Assembly: GCF_004361065.1 (NCBI RefSeq)
Contig: NZ_SELT01000001.1
Location: forward strand, 124,001-188,000
Reading direction: 5' to 3'
From: Cognatilysobacter terrigena
Lineage (GTDB): Bacteria; Pseudomonadota; Gammaproteobacteria; Xanthomonadales; Xanthomonadaceae
Length of the DNA: 64,000 nt
In this document: in pieces, positions 18,641 to 28,393 of the stretch
Layout of the letters: every line of letters begins with the position of its first letter
Numbering within the stretch: position 1 is the stretch's first letter
Made by a program: the position numbers and the translations under genes
The notes under the pieces: generated by a model
What the model was told of the DNA's origin: nothing
The model's input: the letters and a program-made list of their open reading frames with translations, nothing else
Databases searched by the model: none

Positions 18641-19407
18641 GCCGCCGCATCATCCCGTGCCTCGACGTGCGCGACGGACGCGTCGTCAAGGGCGTGCGCT
18701 TCCGCGACCACGTCGACATGGGCGACATCGTCGAGCTCGCGCTGCGCTATCGCGACGACGGTGCGGACGAGCTCGTGTTCTACGACATCACGGCAAGCCC
18801 GGAAGGTCGCAGCGTCGACCGCGGTTGGGTCGAGCGTGTCGCGCCGCTGATCGATATTCCGTTCTGCGTCGCCGGCGGCATTCGCTCGGTCGACGATGCG
18901 CGTGCGGTGTTGCACGCCGGCGCCGACAAGGTGTCGGTCAACACGCCGGCACTCGATCGACCGGCACTCATCGATGAACTCGCGGCAGCCTTCGGCGTGC
19001 AATGCGTCGTGGTCGGCGTCGACAGCCTGCGTGACGAGGACGGCGAATGGCGAGTCCGGCAGTACACCGGCGATCCGTCGCGAACGCGCGCGTTGCCTCG
19101 CCGAACGCTGGACTGGATCGCCGAGGCGCAGGACCGCGGCGCAGGCGAGGTGGTGCTGAACTGCATGGGCAGCGATGGCGTGCGTCGTGGCTACGACATC
19201 GAGCAACTGCAGGCGGCGCGCGCGTCGTGTCGCGTGCCTCTGGTAGCGTCCGGCGGCGCGGGCGAGGCGTCGCACTTTGCGGGTGTGTTCCGCGACGCCG
19301 ACGTCGACGGTGCGCTCGCCGCCAGCGTGTTCCACTCCGGCGCGGTGCGCATTCCTGAACTGAAGCGCGAACTCGCCGACGCCGGCATCGAGGTGCGGCG
19401 TGTCTGA
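18634..19407 (+). CDS. hisF: Imidazole glycerol phosphate synthase, cyclase subunit
   Basis: 257-residue TIM barrel that uses ammonia from HisH to form IGP and AICAR. ATG 18634 gives the family start [20 protein letters not shown] with the catalytic Asp. The second catalytic Asp region is near residues 130-133 (VVGVDSL). Phosphate loops are AGGIRS and [10 protein letters not shown]. It shares fold and N-terminal motif with hisA immediately upstream, the known ancient duplication. Confidence 0.96.
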   Translation: MLSRRIIPCLDVRDGRVVKGVRFRDHVDMGDIVELALRYRDDGADELVFYDITASPEGRSVDRGWVERVAPLIDIPFCVAGGIRSVDDARAVLHAGADKVSVNTPALDRPALIDELAAAFGVQCVVVGVDSLRDEDGEWRVRQYTGDPSRTRALPRRTLDWIAEAQDRGAGEVVLNCMGSDGVRRGYDIEQLQAARASCRVPLVASGGAGEASHFAGVFRDADVDGALAASVFHSGAVRIPELKRELADAGIEVRRV

Positions 19408-20020
19408 GCCCGTCACCTTCGACATCGAGGCCGTCGACTGGTCCAAGCAGGACGGGCTGGTGCCGGCGGTCGTGCAGGATGCGCGCACCCTGCGCGTGCT
19501 CATGGTCGGCTGGATGGACCGCGATGCACTCGCGCACACGTTGGCGACGCGCCAAGCGACCTTCTTCAGCCGCACGCGCGGCCGCCGCTGGACGAAGGGC
19601 GAGACCTCGGGACACGTGCTCGATGTCGTCGACATACGCCTGGACTGCGACGCCGACACGTTGCTCGTGCTCGCGCACCCGCACGGCCCAACCTGCCATC
19701 TCGAACGCACGAGCTGCTTCCCGGACGCGCCCGGCGACTTCCTCGCGCAGCTCGATGCGCTGATCGAACAGCGCGAGGCACAACGCCCCGAAGGCAGCTA
19801 CACGACGAAGCTGTTCGATGCCGGCGTGCGACGCATCGCGCAGAAGGTGGGCGAGGAGGGCGTGGAAACCGCACTCGCAGGCGTTGTGCAGGACGACGAA
19901 GCGCTGCTCGGCGAGTCCGCGGACCTGCTGTACCACCTCACCGTGCTACTGCGCGCGCGGGGTCTGTCGCTGGCGGATGCCGTCGACGTGCTGCGGGCCC
20001 GCCACGCGCCCGCCGCGTAA
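19400..20020 (+). CDS. hisI: Bifunctional PR-AMP cyclohydrolase / PR-ATP pyrophosphatase
   Basis: 206 residues performing pathway steps 2 and 3 (HisIE). The GTG start at 19400 lies inside the hisF end (8-base overlap). HisI domain (about 1-115): [26 protein letters not shown] and the metal site LDCDADTLL with Cys in [12 protein letters not shown]. HisE domain (about 120-206): [12 protein letters not shown] and ESADLLYHL, the acidic pyrophosphatase motifs. Last gene of the operon; I see no strong terminator in the 51 bases after it. Confidence 0.95.
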   Translation: MSEPVTFDIEAVDWSKQDGLVPAVVQDARTLRVLMVGWMDRDALAHTLATRQATFFSRTRGRRWTKGETSGHVLDVVDIRLDCDADTLLVLAHPHGPTCHLERTSCFPDAPGDFLAQLDALIEQREAQRPEGSYTTKLFDAGVRRIAQKVGEEGVETALAGVVQDDEALLGESADLLYHLTVLLRARGLSLADAVDVLRARHAPAA

Positions 20021-20071
20021 ACGGCGAAGCGACGGCAACTGCTAGGCTTCCGGCTGCTCCCGGAGGCCACC

Positions 20072-21673
20072 ATGACCCGTACGATCCTCGCGCTCGCATT
20101 GCTCGTGTCCGCGGCGAGCGCGCACGCGCAGACGCCTGCGACCTGCGACAGCGCCGTCTACGAGGACCGCAACGGCAACGGACGTCGCGATGGGAACGAG
20201 CCCGGAATCGCCGGCGTGCGCGTGTCGGATGGCGTGCGCATCGTCACCAGCGCAGACGACGGCCGATTCGCGTTGCCCGCCGAGACCGGCCGCACGCTGT
20301 TCGTCATCAAGCCAGCCGGTTACGACGCACCGCGTCGCGCGGACGGCCTGCCGCTGTTCTGGGCACACGCGCCTCACCCAGAGTCGCCCGCATTGCGCTA
20401 CGGGGGACTGCGGGATGCGGGGACGCGCTGTCCGTCGTTCGGCCTGCGCCGCACGCCGCGTCGCGATGCGGACCTCGACGTGCTGGTGTTCGCCGACACG
20501 CAGACGAAGTCGCAGGTCGACGTCGGCTATTACGCGCGTGACATCGTCGAGCCGCTGCGTCGTCGCGACGGCAAGCCGGCCGCGGATCTCGGCGTGACGC
20601 TGGGCGACGTCACCAGCGACGATCTCTCGCTCTATCCCGCGATCACTGAAGTGACGACGCGCCTCGGCGCGCCGTGGCTGCACGTCGCCGGCAATCACGA
20701 TGTCGACACCGATGCGACGCGCGACGAAGACGCGCTGCTCACGTTCCGCCAGCAGTTCGGACCCGACACGTACGCGTGGGAGGAGCCGCGCGCGGATTTC
20801 GTGGTGCTCGACGACGTGATCTCGCGGCCCGGCCAGAAGCCGGCGTACGTCGGGGGCCTGCGCGACGACCAGTTCGCCTTCCTGCAGCAGTACATCCCCA
20901 CCCACGATCCGAAGCGGTTGCTCGTGATCGCGGTGCACATCCCGCTGTTTCCCGACGGCGGCGAGACGTTCCGCACCGCAGACCGCGAACGTCTCTTCGC
21001 GCTGCTGAAGGACGTGCCGCACGTGCTCGTGCTCAGCGGCCACGGACACGTGCAACGCCAGTTCTTCCACGACGCGGCGACCGGCTGGCACGGCGCGTCT
21101 CCGCTGCACGAATACAACGCCGGCGCGGCCTGCGGCGCGTACTGGTCGGGCGTCAAGAACGCGGAGGGGGTGCCGGATTCGACGATGCCGGACGGTACGC
21201 CGAACGGTACCGCGCGACTCGCCGTTGGACGCGATGGCGCCTACAAGCTCGCGTGGCAGCGGGCGGGCGTCACCGCCCAGTCCGGCGAACTCACGCGCGC
21301 GATGCACCTGCACGCCCCGCGAGTGCTTCGCCACGGCGCGTATCCCGCCTGGGGCGTCTACGCGAACGTCTGGATGGGAACGCCGCAGCAGCGCACCGAA
21401 TTCCGTGTCGACGGCGGCGACTGGATGCCGATGAAGCGCGTCGAACAGCCGGATCCCTGGCTGCTGGCCGAGAACGTACGCGACGACGAAGCGACCGCAC
21501 TGCGCGGCTACGACCGCTCGCCCGAAGCGCAACCGTCGACGCATCTCTGGCGCGGGGCGTTGCCCACCAGCCTCGCCGTGGGCGAGCACCGCGTCGAAGT
21601 GCGCACGTTCGATCGGTGGCAGGGCGAACAGCACGCCAACACGACGTACCGTCTCGACGACGCGGCGCCGTGA
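20072..21673 (+). CDS. Secreted calcineurin-like phosphoesterase with MetallophosN/C-type flanking domains
   Basis: 533 residues with a signal peptide (about 1-20, ending SAHAQ). An N-terminal beta-rich module (about 25-110) contains the SdrD/B-like turn DRNGNGRRDGNEPG. The metallophosphoesterase core (about 125-350) keeps its metal-binding motifs: ADTQ, LGDVTSDD, GNHDVD, VHIPLF and SGHGHVQ. A C-terminal beta-domain (about 370-530) follows, as in MetallophosN-Metallophos-MetallophosC proteins. Probably a periplasmic or extracellular phosphodiesterase or phosphatase; substrate unknown. A GGAGG lies 6 bases before the start. It follows hisI by 51 bases and overlaps the next gene by 4. Confidence 0.88.
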   Translation: MTRTILALALLVSAASAHAQTPATCDSAVYEDRNGNGRRDGNEPGIAGVRVSDGVRIVTSADDGRFALPAETGRTLFVIKPAGYDAPRRADGLPLFWAHAPHPESPALRYGGLRDAGTRCPSFGLRRTPRRDADLDVLVFADTQTKSQVDVGYYARDIVEPLRRRDGKPAADLGVTLGDVTSDDLSLYPAITEVTTRLGAPWLHVAGNHDVDTDATRDEDALLTFRQQFGPDTYAWEEPRADFVVLDDVISRPGQKPAYVGGLRDDQFAFLQQYIPTHDPKRLLVIAVHIPLFPDGGETFRTADRERLFALLKDVPHVLVLSGHGHVQRQFFHDAATGWHGASPLHEYNAGAACGAYWSGVKNAEGVPDSTMPDGTPNGTARLAVGRDGAYKLAWQRAGVTAQSGELTRAMHLHAPRVLRHGAYPAWGVYANVWMGTPQQRTEFRVDGGDWMPMKRVEQPDPWLLAENVRDDEATALRGYDRSPEAQPSTHLWRGALPTSLAVGEHRVEVRTFDRWQGEQHANTTYRLDDAAP

Positions 21674-22242
21674 TTTCGGACGACCTTCCGATCCTCGCGT
21701 TCGAAGACGCCGCGACGTTCGAGCGGTGGATCGAGTCGTCACCGGACGCCCGTGGCCTCTGGCTGCGCATCGCGAAGGCCGGTCGCGGCATCGCGTCGGT
21801 GACGTACGACGAAGCACTGGACGTCGCGTTGTGCCACGGCTGGATCGACGGGCAGAAGCGCGCGTTCGATGCCGACTGGTTCCTGCAGCGCTTCACGCCG
21901 AGGCGCCCGCGCAGCCTCTGGTCGCGGCGGAACGTCGAGAAAACGGCGGCGCTGATCGCAGCAGGCCGAATGCGTCCCGCGGGGCAGCGCGAAATCGACG
22001 CGGCGAAGGCGGATGGTCGCTGGGAACGCGCCTATGCCGGTCCGTCAGCGGGCAATGTGCCCGAGGAACTTGCGACCTTGCTGGCGAAGAACGCAAAGGC
22101 GCGCCGCGCGTTCGAAGCGCTCTCCAGCGCGAATCGCTATGCGTTCTGCTGGCGCGTGCAGACCGCCAAGCGACCGGAGACGCGGGTCGCGCGCGCGAAG
22201 CAGTTCGTCGAGATGCTGCTGCGCGGCGAAACGCTGCACTGA
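21670..22242 (+). CDS. YdeI/OmpD-associated family protein
   Basis: 190 residues from GTG 21670, overlapping the phosphoesterase stop. The family signature is clear: FEDAATFERWIESSP, GLWLRIAK, SVTYDEALDVALCHGWIDGQ and FTPRRPRSLWSRRNVEK. A C-terminal helical part contains ANRYAFCWRVQTAKRPETR. Family members are annotated as YdeI-like, some tied to bacteriocin protection or stress, but their biochemistry is unclear. Cytoplasmic, no signal. It ends 7 bases from the convergent mtnC. Confidence 0.85.
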   Translation: MISDDLPILAFEDAATFERWIESSPDARGLWLRIAKAGRGIASVTYDEALDVALCHGWIDGQKRAFDADWFLQRFTPRRPRSLWSRRNVEKTAALIAAGRMRPAGQREIDAAKADGRWERAYAGPSAGNVPEELATLLAKNAKARRAFEALSSANRYAFCWRVQTAKRPETRVARAKQFVEMLLRGETLH

Positions 22243-22249
22243 GCGGCGT

Positions 22250-22945
22250 TTACAGCCCGACGTCGGCGAACGTTTCGACGCGGCGATGCCCATGCGTCGC
22301 CTCGCCATCGCGCGGCTGCGGATAGTCCTGGCGACGATCGAGCAGCACCGTCTGCAGGCCGGCGTCACGCGCGGCGTCGAGTTCTTCGACGACGTCCGAC
22401 AGGAACACGAGGTCGCCCGGTGCGATGCCGATGGATTCGGCGATGCGGCGGTAGCTGTCCGCCTCGCGCTTGCCGCCGATCTCGGTGTCGTACCAATTCG
22501 AGACGAGCGACGTGAGGTCGCCGGCATCGCTGTGGCCGAAGAACAGCTTCTGCGCCGGAACGCTTCCCGACGAGTAGACGTACAGCGGATACCCCGCGTC
22601 ATGCCATTCCCGCAATGCGACCGCCGCATCGGGATACATGTGCGCGGTGAAGTCCGCATTGCGATAGCCGGCGTCCCACACCATGCCCTGCAGCGCCTTG
22701 AGTGCGGTGTGCTTGCGATCCTGGTCGATCCAGCCCTGCAGCACTTCCACGATCGTGTCGTCGCCGCAGACGCCGCCCTGTTCGGTCGCGACGGCATCGA
22801 GCCACCGACGCACCTCGGGTTCCTGCCCGTGTTCGCGCACGAAGCCCGGCAGGGCGCGGCGCGCGTAGGGGAACAGCACGTCCTTGACGAACGAGATGCT
22901 GCTCGTGGTGCCTTCGATGTCGGTGAGGATCGCGCGGACGGGCAT
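22250..22945 (-). CDS. mtnC: Enolase-phosphatase of methionine salvage
   Basis: 231-residue HAD-family enzyme converting 2,3-diketo-5-methylthiopentyl-1-phosphate to acireductone via enolisation and dephosphorylation. The HAD loop is present as [23 protein letters not shown] (only TDIEGT is the nucleophile core). [13 protein letters not shown]-like motif II appears as SSGSVPAQK, and [12 protein letters not shown] supplies the last acidic motif. Downstream of mtnB-mtnD on the same strand after a hairpin, so likely one operon. Confidence 0.95.
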   Translation of the reverse strand: MPVRAILTDIEGTTSSISFVKDVLFPYARRALPGFVREHGQEPEVRRWLDAVATEQGGVCGDDTIVEVLQGWIDQDRKHTALKALQGMVWDAGYRNADFTAHMYPDAAVALREWHDAGYPLYVYSSGSVPAQKLFFGHSDAGDLTSLVSNWYDTEIGGKREADSYRRIAESIGIAPGDLVFLSDVVEELDAARDAGLQTVLLDRRQDYPQPRDGEATHGHRRVETFADVGL

Positions 22946-22970
22946 GGCGGAACTCCGTGGTGAAACGCGA

Positions 22971-22993
22971 AGGCCCGGCGCAGGGCCGGGCCT
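22971..22993 (-). terminator. Hairpin between mtnD and mtnC
   Basis: AGGCCCGGC (22971-22979) and GCCGGGCCT (22985-22993) form a 9-bp stem with a 5-base loop. On the minus strand it is followed by TCGCGTTT, only weakly T-rich. It may attenuate readthrough from mtnD into mtnC. Confidence 0.55.
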
Positions 22994-23012
22994 GTCGGCG
23001 ACGCGGCGGCGA

Positions 23013-23570
23013 TTATCCGGCCTGGCCGGGCTCGTAGCGCGGGAACTTCTGCGCGATGTCGGTGCCGGTGAAATGGCCGATCCAACCGTCCGGCTCGGTG
23101 AAGAAGCGGATCGCGACGAAGCTCGGCTCCGGGCCCATGTCGAACCAGTGCAGCGTGGAATCCGGCACCGAGATCAGGTCGCCGGATTCGCACTTCATCT
23201 CGTAGACCTTGTCGTCTACGTGCAGCGTGAACAGGCCCGAGCCCGCGACGAAGAAGCGCACCTCGTCTTCCTTGTGGAAGTGCTCGTCGAGGAACTTCTT
23301 GCGCATGTCCTCGCGGCTCGGGTGGTCCGGCGAGATGCTCACGACGTCGACGGTCTTGAAGCCGCGCTCGGCGACGATGCGGTCGATGTCGCTGCGGTAG
23401 GCGTCGAGGATGATGTCGTGCGCGTCACCGGGCTTGATCGGCTTGCTCGCTTCCCAGCGTTCGAAACCGACGCCGATCGGCGCGAGCTTCTCAGCGATCG
23501 CCTCGAGTTCCGTCGCGACGAATTCGGGCTGGTCGGGCGTGGCTTCGTTGAAGATGCGCAGGCGGCTCAT
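23013..23570 (-). CDS. mtnD: Acireductone dioxygenase
   Basis: 185-residue cupin converting acireductone and O2 to the methionine precursor KMTB (Fe form) or off-pathway products (Ni form). The metal motif HFHKEDE (about 97-103) and the later His in LHWFDMG (about 140) give the 3His-1Glu site. Overlaps mtnB by 4 bases. It completes the set with mtnC and mtnB for lower methionine salvage. Confidence 0.95.
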   Translation of the reverse strand: MSRLRIFNEATPDQPEFVATELEAIAEKLAPIGVGFERWEASKPIKPGDAHDIILDAYRSDIDRIVAERGFKTVDVVSISPDHPSREDMRKKFLDEHFHKEDEVRFFVAGSGLFTLHVDDKVYEMKCESGDLISVPDSTLHWFDMGPEPSFVAIRFFTEPDGWIGHFTGTDIAQKFPRYEPGQAG

Positions 23571-24235
23571 GGTGCGCTCCGGGACAGTTGTGCGGACGAG
23601 GTGCCGAGGCGGCGCAGCTCGAGCTCGCAGGTGATCAGGAATTCGAAGGCTTCGAGGTGGCGGCGCGCCTCGGCCATGTCGCGGCCCCACGCATACAGCC
23701 CGTGGCCGTCGATGAGATAGCCCCACATCGGGCCTTCGTCGAGCAGGCGCTCGACCTGCGCCGCGAGCTCGGGCATGTCCTGCGAATTGGGCAGGACGGG
23801 CAGGTCGAGCGACGTTTCGTGCGTGGTGTTGCCGGCAAAGGCCTTGAGCAGCTCGTAGCCCTCGAGGCGGATCGCGCCGTCGGCGGCGTACAGGCGCGAC
23901 GCGACCGTCTGGTTCAGCGAATGCGTGTGCAGCACGCAGCCGATGTCGGGGAAGCGCTTGTACAGCTGCGTGTGCAGCAGGGTCTCGGCGGACGACTTCT
24001 GCGTCGTGGCCACCGGCTGGCCGTCGAGGTCGACGACCATGATGTCGGCTTCGACCAGCCGGCCCTTGTCGCGGCCGGAGACGGTGATGGCGACGTTCTC
24101 GGCGTCCATGCGACGCGAGAAGTTGCTGCTGGTCGCAGGGGTCCAACCGCGGGCCGCGAGTTCACGCACGTTGACGATGATCTCGTCCGCACATTGCGCG
24201 AGGCGGGTGGCGTCGTAGGGAAGGGTGCTCGTCAT
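23567..24235 (-). CDS. mtnB: Methylthioribulose-1-phosphate dehydratase
   Basis: 222-residue class II aldolase-fold zinc enzyme dehydrating MTRu-1-P to DK-MTP-1-[13 protein letters not shown] near the N-terminus binds phosphate, and the zinc motif HTHSLNQT (about 103-110) plus DGHGLYAWG (about 185-193) are visible. It heads the mtnB-mtnD-mtnC group; mtnA or an MTA phosphorylase is not in the window. Starts 75 bases from the terminator of the permease upstream. Confidence 0.94.
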   Translation of the reverse strand: MTSTLPYDATRLAQCADEIIVNVRELAARGWTPATSSNFSRRMDAENVAITVSGRDKGRLVEADIMVVDLDGQPVATTQKSSAETLLHTQLYKRFPDIGCVLHTHSLNQTVASRLYAADGAIRLEGYELLKAFAGNTTHETSLDLPVLPNSQDMPELAAQVERLLDEGPMWGYLIDGHGLYAWGRDMAEARRHLEAFEFLITCELELRRLGTSSAQLSRSAP

Positions 24236-24314
24236 TCGCGCAGTTTAGGGCAGCTCGCGTCGATGGCGCCCAACGAGAGCGCAACGCTGCCGCGCCCCGC
24301 TGTCGACAAAAAGA

Positions 24315-24340
24315 AAACGGCGCGGTCGCCCGCGCCGTTT
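24315..24340 (-). terminator. Terminator after the permease gene
   Basis: AAACGGCGCGG (24315-24325) and CCGCGCCGTTT (24330-24340) make an 11-bp stem with a 4-base loop. On the minus strand it continues into TCTTTTTG, a classic intrinsic terminator between the permease (upstream) and mtnB (downstream). Confidence 0.88.
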
Positions 24341-24364
24341 CGGTAGTGCCGGTTCCGCGTGGCC

Positions 24365-25876
24365 TCAGGGCCCCGGTTCCGGACCCTCGTGCACGAGCGG
24401 CGTCGGCTCGAGCTTCGGGCCGCCGTGAAGCGGTGCATTGCCCGGCGCGAGGTGGCTGCGCGAGCGCGCGAACAGGAAGTAGACGATCAGGCCCAGTACT
24501 GCCCAGAAGCAGAAGAACTTGATGGTCGGATTCCAGCCCAGGCTGAAGAACAGCAGGACGCAACCGGCGAGGGCAAGCGGGCCGACGATCCAGACGATCG
24601 GCGTACGGAACGGACGCGGACGGTCCGGCTCCGTGCGGCGCAGGATCATCACGCCCGTGCACACCATGAAGAACGCGAAGAGCGTGCCCGCGTTGGAGAT
24701 GTCGGCCAGCGCACTTACCGGGAACAGCGCGGCGAAGAACGCCACGAAAATGCCGGTGGTCCACGTCACCACATGTGGGGTGTGGAAGCGGGGATGCACC
24801 TTCGCGAACATCGACGGCATCAGGCCGTCGCGCGCCATGGTGAACAGGATGCGCGTCTGGCCGAACATCATCATCAGCACGACGGACGGCAACGCGATGA
24901 TCGCGGCCGCCGCCACGAGGTCACCCACGCGGGGCCAACCGATCGTGCGGAGAACGAACGCGAGCGGCTCCTTGCTCATCGACAGCGCGCCGCCGGGCTG
25001 TGCGCCCATCGAACCTACCGCGGCGTAGGCAACCAGCAGGTAGAACACGGTGCAGACGCCGAGCGACCCGATGAGGCCGATCGGGATGTTGCGGTTCGGG
25101 TTCTTGGTTTCTTCGGCGGCGGTCGAGACGGCGTCGAACCCGACATACGCGAAGAAGATCGATGCCGCCGCACCCAGTACGCCCACGCCCGACAGCGGGG
25201 TACCCCAGCCATTCGGCAGCATCGGCGCGAAGTTCGTCGACTTCACGGCCGGGAACGCCAGAAGCACGAATGCGGTGAGCGCTGCGATCTTGATCAGCAC
25301 CAGTACCGCCGTCACCTTCGCCGACTTGCTCGTGCCGATCACGAGAAGCCAGGTGACGAGCAGGGAAAGCAGGAACGCGATCAGGTTGAAGCTACCGGTG
25401 ACGGTCGTGCCGTCGGGCAGCTTCACCGGGTCGAACGGACCCGACAGCAAGGCGGCGGGTAATCCCATGCCGTGCGCATGCAGGAAGCCGTTCGCGTAAC
25501 CCGACCACCCGACGGCCACGGCGCCCGCGGCAACGGCGTATTCGAGGATCAGTGCCCAACCGACCATCCACGCGATCAGCTCGCCGAGCACGGCGTACGA
25601 GTACGTGTACGCAGACCCCGAGACAGGCACCATGGCCGCGATCTCCGAGTACATGAGCGCCGTCAGCGCACAGACGACGCCGGCGATGACGAACGAATAC
25701 AGCATGCCCGGGCCGGCCTTGTTTGCCGCCACGGCGGTCAACACGAAGATGCCGGTGCCGATGACGGCGCCGATGCCCAGCATGGTGAGGTCGAACGCGC
25801 CGAGCTGGCGCTTGAGCGACCGCTTTTCAGCGGTCTCGAGGATCAGGTCTAGCGGCTTTCTACGCTCGAACAGCAT
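24365..25876 (-). CDS. APC-family cationic/neutral amino-acid permease
   Basis: 503 residues and about 12 membrane helices. I start at ATG 25876 (MLFERRKPLDLILETAEK), because the longer frame adds an arginine-rich, membrane-unlike leader. The APC hallmark GIGAVIGTGIFVLTA is helix 1 (about 30-45), and YSEIAAMVPVSGSAYTYSYA is helix 3. AAEETKNPNRNIPIGLIGSL is the conserved loop. The tail is cytoplasmic and Pro-rich. The closest remembered relatives are YfnA/CAT-type transporters. Substrate not determinable; the neighbouring methionine-salvage genes do not prove methionine transport. Confidence 0.9.
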   Translation of the reverse strand: MLFERRKPLDLILETAEKRSLKRQLGAFDLTMLGIGAVIGTGIFVLTAVAANKAGPGMLYSFVIAGVVCALTALMYSEIAAMVPVSGSAYTYSYAVLGELIAWMVGWALILEYAVAAGAVAVGWSGYANGFLHAHGMGLPAALLSGPFDPVKLPDGTTVTGSFNLIAFLLSLLVTWLLVIGTSKSAKVTAVLVLIKIAALTAFVLLAFPAVKSTNFAPMLPNGWGTPLSGVGVLGAAASIFFAYVGFDAVSTAAEETKNPNRNIPIGLIGSLGVCTVFYLLVAYAAVGSMGAQPGGALSMSKEPLAFVLRTIGWPRVGDLVAAAAIIALPSVVLMMMFGQTRILFTMARDGLMPSMFAKVHPRFHTPHVVTWTTGIFVAFFAALFPVSALADISNAGTLFAFFMVCTGVMILRRTEPDRPRPFRTPIVWIVGPLALAGCVLLFFSLGWNPTIKFFCFWAVLGLIVYFLFARSRSHLAPGNAPLHGGPKLEPTPLVHEGPEPGP

Positions 25877-26027
25877 TAGAGATGCACTCCCCGGAAAAGG
25901 CCCGGACGTCGCAGCCCGGGAACCCGCCGACCTTAGCCGCTGCCGCAGTCCGGACACAAGTCACGTTTCGCCGGGCGAGACAATGAACGGGGATAATGCT
26001 GCACTGCACAGCTGAAGACGGTCACGT

Positions 26028-26618
26028 ATGGACGATGCCCTCGAGCACCACGCCGCCACCGCTCGCCTGCGGAGCGATCTGCACGCGTACGCGCAGCGCT
26101 GGCCGGAGGAGGGCGATGTCGTCGCGCACTTCGTCGACCTGCTCGACGACCTTGACAGCGCACCGTTCACGCGCGAGCGCCTCGCGGGGCATTTCACCGG
26201 CTCCGCATGGCTCGTCGACCGCGCCGGTACGCGGGTGCTGCTCACGCATCACCGCAAGCTCGGACGCTGGCTGCAGCTCGGGGGGCACGCGGACGGCGAC
26301 AGCGACCTCGGCCGCGTCGCGCTGAAGGAAGCGGAAGAGGAATCGGGCCTGGGCGGGCTGACGCTCGAGCCTGGCCTGTTCGACCTCGACCGCCACTGGA
26401 TTCCGGAACGCGGCGATGTCCCCGCGCACTGGCACTACGACGTGCGCTACGTCGTGCGCGCGGGCGATGACGAGAATTTCGTCGTCAGCGAAGAGTCGTT
26501 GGATCTCGCCTGGCGCGATGTCGCTACGCTGGAAAGCGATCCGGCGTCCGACGAATCGGTGCAGCGCATGTCGATGAAGTGGCGCGTGCGGCAGTCCGAG
26601 CGCGACGCGGCTAGCTGA
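26028..26618 (+). CDS. Nudix hydrolase
   Basis: 196 residues. An N-terminal helical part (about 1-50) precedes a Nudix fold (about 52-180). The Nudix box reads GHADGDSDLGRVALKEAEEES (about 92-112). The metal-binding EAEEE core is intact, but the first Glu of the consensus is Ser and the Arg is Lys. This variant is common in a group of proteobacterial Nudix proteins as far as I recall. Substrate unknown (nucleotide diphosphate linkage expected). A GATAAT at 25992-25997 may be its -10. Ends convergent with efpL across a shared terminator. Confidence 0.85.
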   Translation: MDDALEHHAATARLRSDLHAYAQRWPEEGDVVAHFVDLLDDLDSAPFTRERLAGHFTGSAWLVDRAGTRVLLTHHRKLGRWLQLGGHADGDSDLGRVALKEAEEESGLGGLTLEPGLFDLDRHWIPERGDVPAHWHYDVRYVVRAGDDENFVVSEESLDLAWRDVATLESDPASDESVQRMSMKWRVRQSERDAAS

Positions 26619-26653
26619 TCGACGCATCCGTCGATCGATCACTCGAACGAAAT

Positions 26654-26673
26654 GGGCCGGCATCTGCCGGCCC
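26654..26673. terminator. Bidirectional hairpin between Nudix gene and efpL
   Basis: GGGCCGGCA (26654-26662) and TGCCGGCCC (26665-26673) form a tight stem between convergent stops at 26618 and 26697. T-tracts are short on both sides. Confidence 0.65.
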
Positions 26674-26696
26674 TTCGCATTGCAGCGACGTCGCGA

Positions 26697-27263
26697 TCAG
26701 TCCGCGCGGCCGGCGAACTCGCCCGTCGTCGTATTGACCAGCACCCGCTCGCCGTTGCCGATGTATTCCGGAACCATGATCTCGAGGCCGGTCGACAGCT
26801 TCGCCGGCTTCGGACGCTTCGTCGCCGTGCCGCCCTTGAGCTCCGGCGGGGTGTCGACGACCTCCATCGTCACCGTCTGCGGGAGTTGCAGACCGACCGG
26901 TGCATCGTCGATCACCTGCACGTAGCAGCCCGAAAGGTCCGGCACGATGTAGCCGGCCATGTCGCCGACGACGTCCGCGTCGAGCGTGTACGGCGTGTAG
27001 TCCTCGTCGTCGAGGAACACGAACGCATCGCCGTCCTTGTACGAAAAGGTCGCCTGACGACGCGCGAGGTCGACTTCGCGCAGGTCGTCATCGCCGTCGA
27101 ACGAGGCATCGAGCTTGTTGCCGCCCGGCACGCTGTACATGGTGAAGCGGAAGCGCACATTGCCGCCGCGACCCTGCGGGCTGCTGCGCTCGATGTCGCG
27201 GATCTGGTACACGCCGCCGTTGTGTTCGACGACGTTGCCCTTCTTGATGTCGTAAGCCTTCAT
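26697..27263 (-). CDS. efpL: Elongation factor P-like protein EfpL (YeiP)
   Basis: 188 residues with the three EF-P beta domains. I start at ATG 27263 ([16 protein letters not shown]). The loop that reaches the peptidyl-transferase centre carries Arg (SPQGRGG, Arg32), not the modified Lys of EF-P, which marks the EfpL/YeiP branch. [26 protein letters not shown] and GEFAGRAD are family signatures. It helps ribosomes through proline and other difficult motifs. The small membrane protein gene upstream overlaps its start by 4 bases. Confidence 0.93.
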   Translation of the reverse strand: MKAYDIKKGNVVEHNGGVYQIRDIERSSPQGRGGNVRFRFTMYSVPGGNKLDASFDGDDDLREVDLARRQATFSYKDGDAFVFLDDEDYTPYTLDADVVGDMAGYIVPDLSGCYVQVIDDAPVGLQLPQTVTMEVVDTPPELKGGTATKRPKPAKLSTGLEIMVPEYIGNGERVLVNTTTGEFAGRAD

Positions 27264-27547
27264 TGCGTGGTTCGCTCGTTGTTCTGACGGAGTCGTGGCG
27301 CGACGTCGCCGACGTGCCACATGAAGAGGCCGAATGCGACAACACCGAGTGCCCAGATGGCTGCGCTGGCAACAAGCTCGCGCATCGTGATTTCGCCAAG
27401 GTGGCCCGCGAGCCAGGCAGGCAGCAGTCTCGAGCAGACGAAAACCGGCAACGCCCAGCCGGCCACGCCGACGAGCAGCACGTAGCGTGTCCGGCCCAGG
27501 GCGCGCAGCCGATGCGCGCGCTTCGGAGTGTCGGTTGCGGGCGACAT
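27260..27547 (-). CDS. Small two-helix membrane protein of unknown function
   Basis: 95 residues, with a basic N-terminus ([13 protein letters not shown]), two hydrophobic helices (about 22-45 and 58-80, the second with [18 protein letters not shown]) and a polar tail. I do not recognise a family. Its stop overlaps the efpL start (ATGA) and its own start is 3 bases from the SDR stop, so it is embedded in a cotranscribed run. Likely inner-membrane. Confidence 0.7.
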   Translation of the reverse strand: MSPATDTPKRAHRLRALGRTRYVLLVGVAGWALPVFVCSRLLPAWLAGHLGEITMRELVASAAIWALGVVAFGLFMWHVGDVAPRLRQNNERTTQ

Positions 27548-27550
27548 GCC

Positions 27551-28321
27551 TTACTTCGGCGCGAGGCGCGTCGCGCCGTCGAGGCGGATGGTTTCGCCGT
27601 TGAGGTACGTGTTGCCGAGGATGTAGGCCGCGAGGTCGGCGAATTCCTCGGGCTTGCCCAGGCGCGACGGGAACGGGATCGACGCCGCGAGCGACTGCTG
27701 CACGGACTCCGGCATCCCGTCGACCATCGGCGTCCAGAACACACCCGGCGCGATGGTCAGCACGCGGATGCCGAAACGCGCGAGTTCGCGCGCCATCGGC
27801 AGCGTCATGCCGACCACGCCGCCCTTCGACGCCGAATACGCGGCCTGGCCGATCTGGCCTTCGTAGGCCGCGACCGACGCGGTGTTGATGATCACGCCGC
27901 GCTCGCCGTCGGCGCCGGCCTCGTTGGCCTGCATTACCTGTGCGGCGGCCTTGGCGACGTTGAACGAACCGACGAGGTTCACCATCACCGTGGTCTGGAA
28001 CTGCGAGAGCGGCATCGGGCCGTCCTTGCCGAGCACGCGGCCCGAGCCGAGGATGCCCGCGCAGTTCACCGCGACGTTGAGGCCGCCGAGGAACTGGTTC
28101 GCAGCGTTGACGTTCGCGACCACGCCGGCTTCGTCGGTGACGTCGGTGCGGAAGAACTTCGCCTTGTCCGCGCCGAGTTCGGCGACCGCGGCGGCGCCCT
28201 TGTCCTCGTTGACGTCGAACAGCGCGACACGGCCGCCGTCGCGGACGATGCGCTGCGCCACGGCGAAGCCGAGGCCGGAAACGCCGCCGGTGATGACGGC
28301 GCGGGCGTTGGAGATCTGCAT
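27551..28321 (-). CDS. Short-chain dehydrogenase, 3-hydroxy(-2-methyl)acyl-CoA dehydrogenase type
   Basis: 256-residue SDR. The NAD-binding motif is [10 protein letters not shown] (about 11-20), with the acidic residue after strand 2 (LFDVNED) favouring NAD. Other motifs are NCAGILGSG, catalytic Ser in [10 protein letters not shown] and YSASKGG (Tyr and Lys). It closely resembles HSD17B10-like enzymes that oxidise 2-methyl-3-hydroxybutyryl-CoA in isoleucine degradation. That role fits the branched-chain amino-acid genes around it but is inferred. Confidence 0.85.
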   Translation of the reverse strand: MQISNARAVITGGVSGLGFAVAQRIVRDGGRVALFDVNEDKGAAAVAELGADKAKFFRTDVTDEAGVVANVNAANQFLGGLNVAVNCAGILGSGRVLGKDGPMPLSQFQTTVMVNLVGSFNVAKAAAQVMQANEAGADGERGVIINTASVAAYEGQIGQAAYSASKGGVVGMTLPMARELARFGIRVLTIAPGVFWTPMVDGMPESVQQSLAASIPFPSRLGKPEEFADLAAYILGNTYLNGETIRLDGATRLAPK

Positions 28322-28393
28322 GGCGGTTCCTCGGAGAGCCGGAAAGCCGGCAATTCTACCGGCTGGGCCGGAGGCGACGCCCGCCGCCGGACG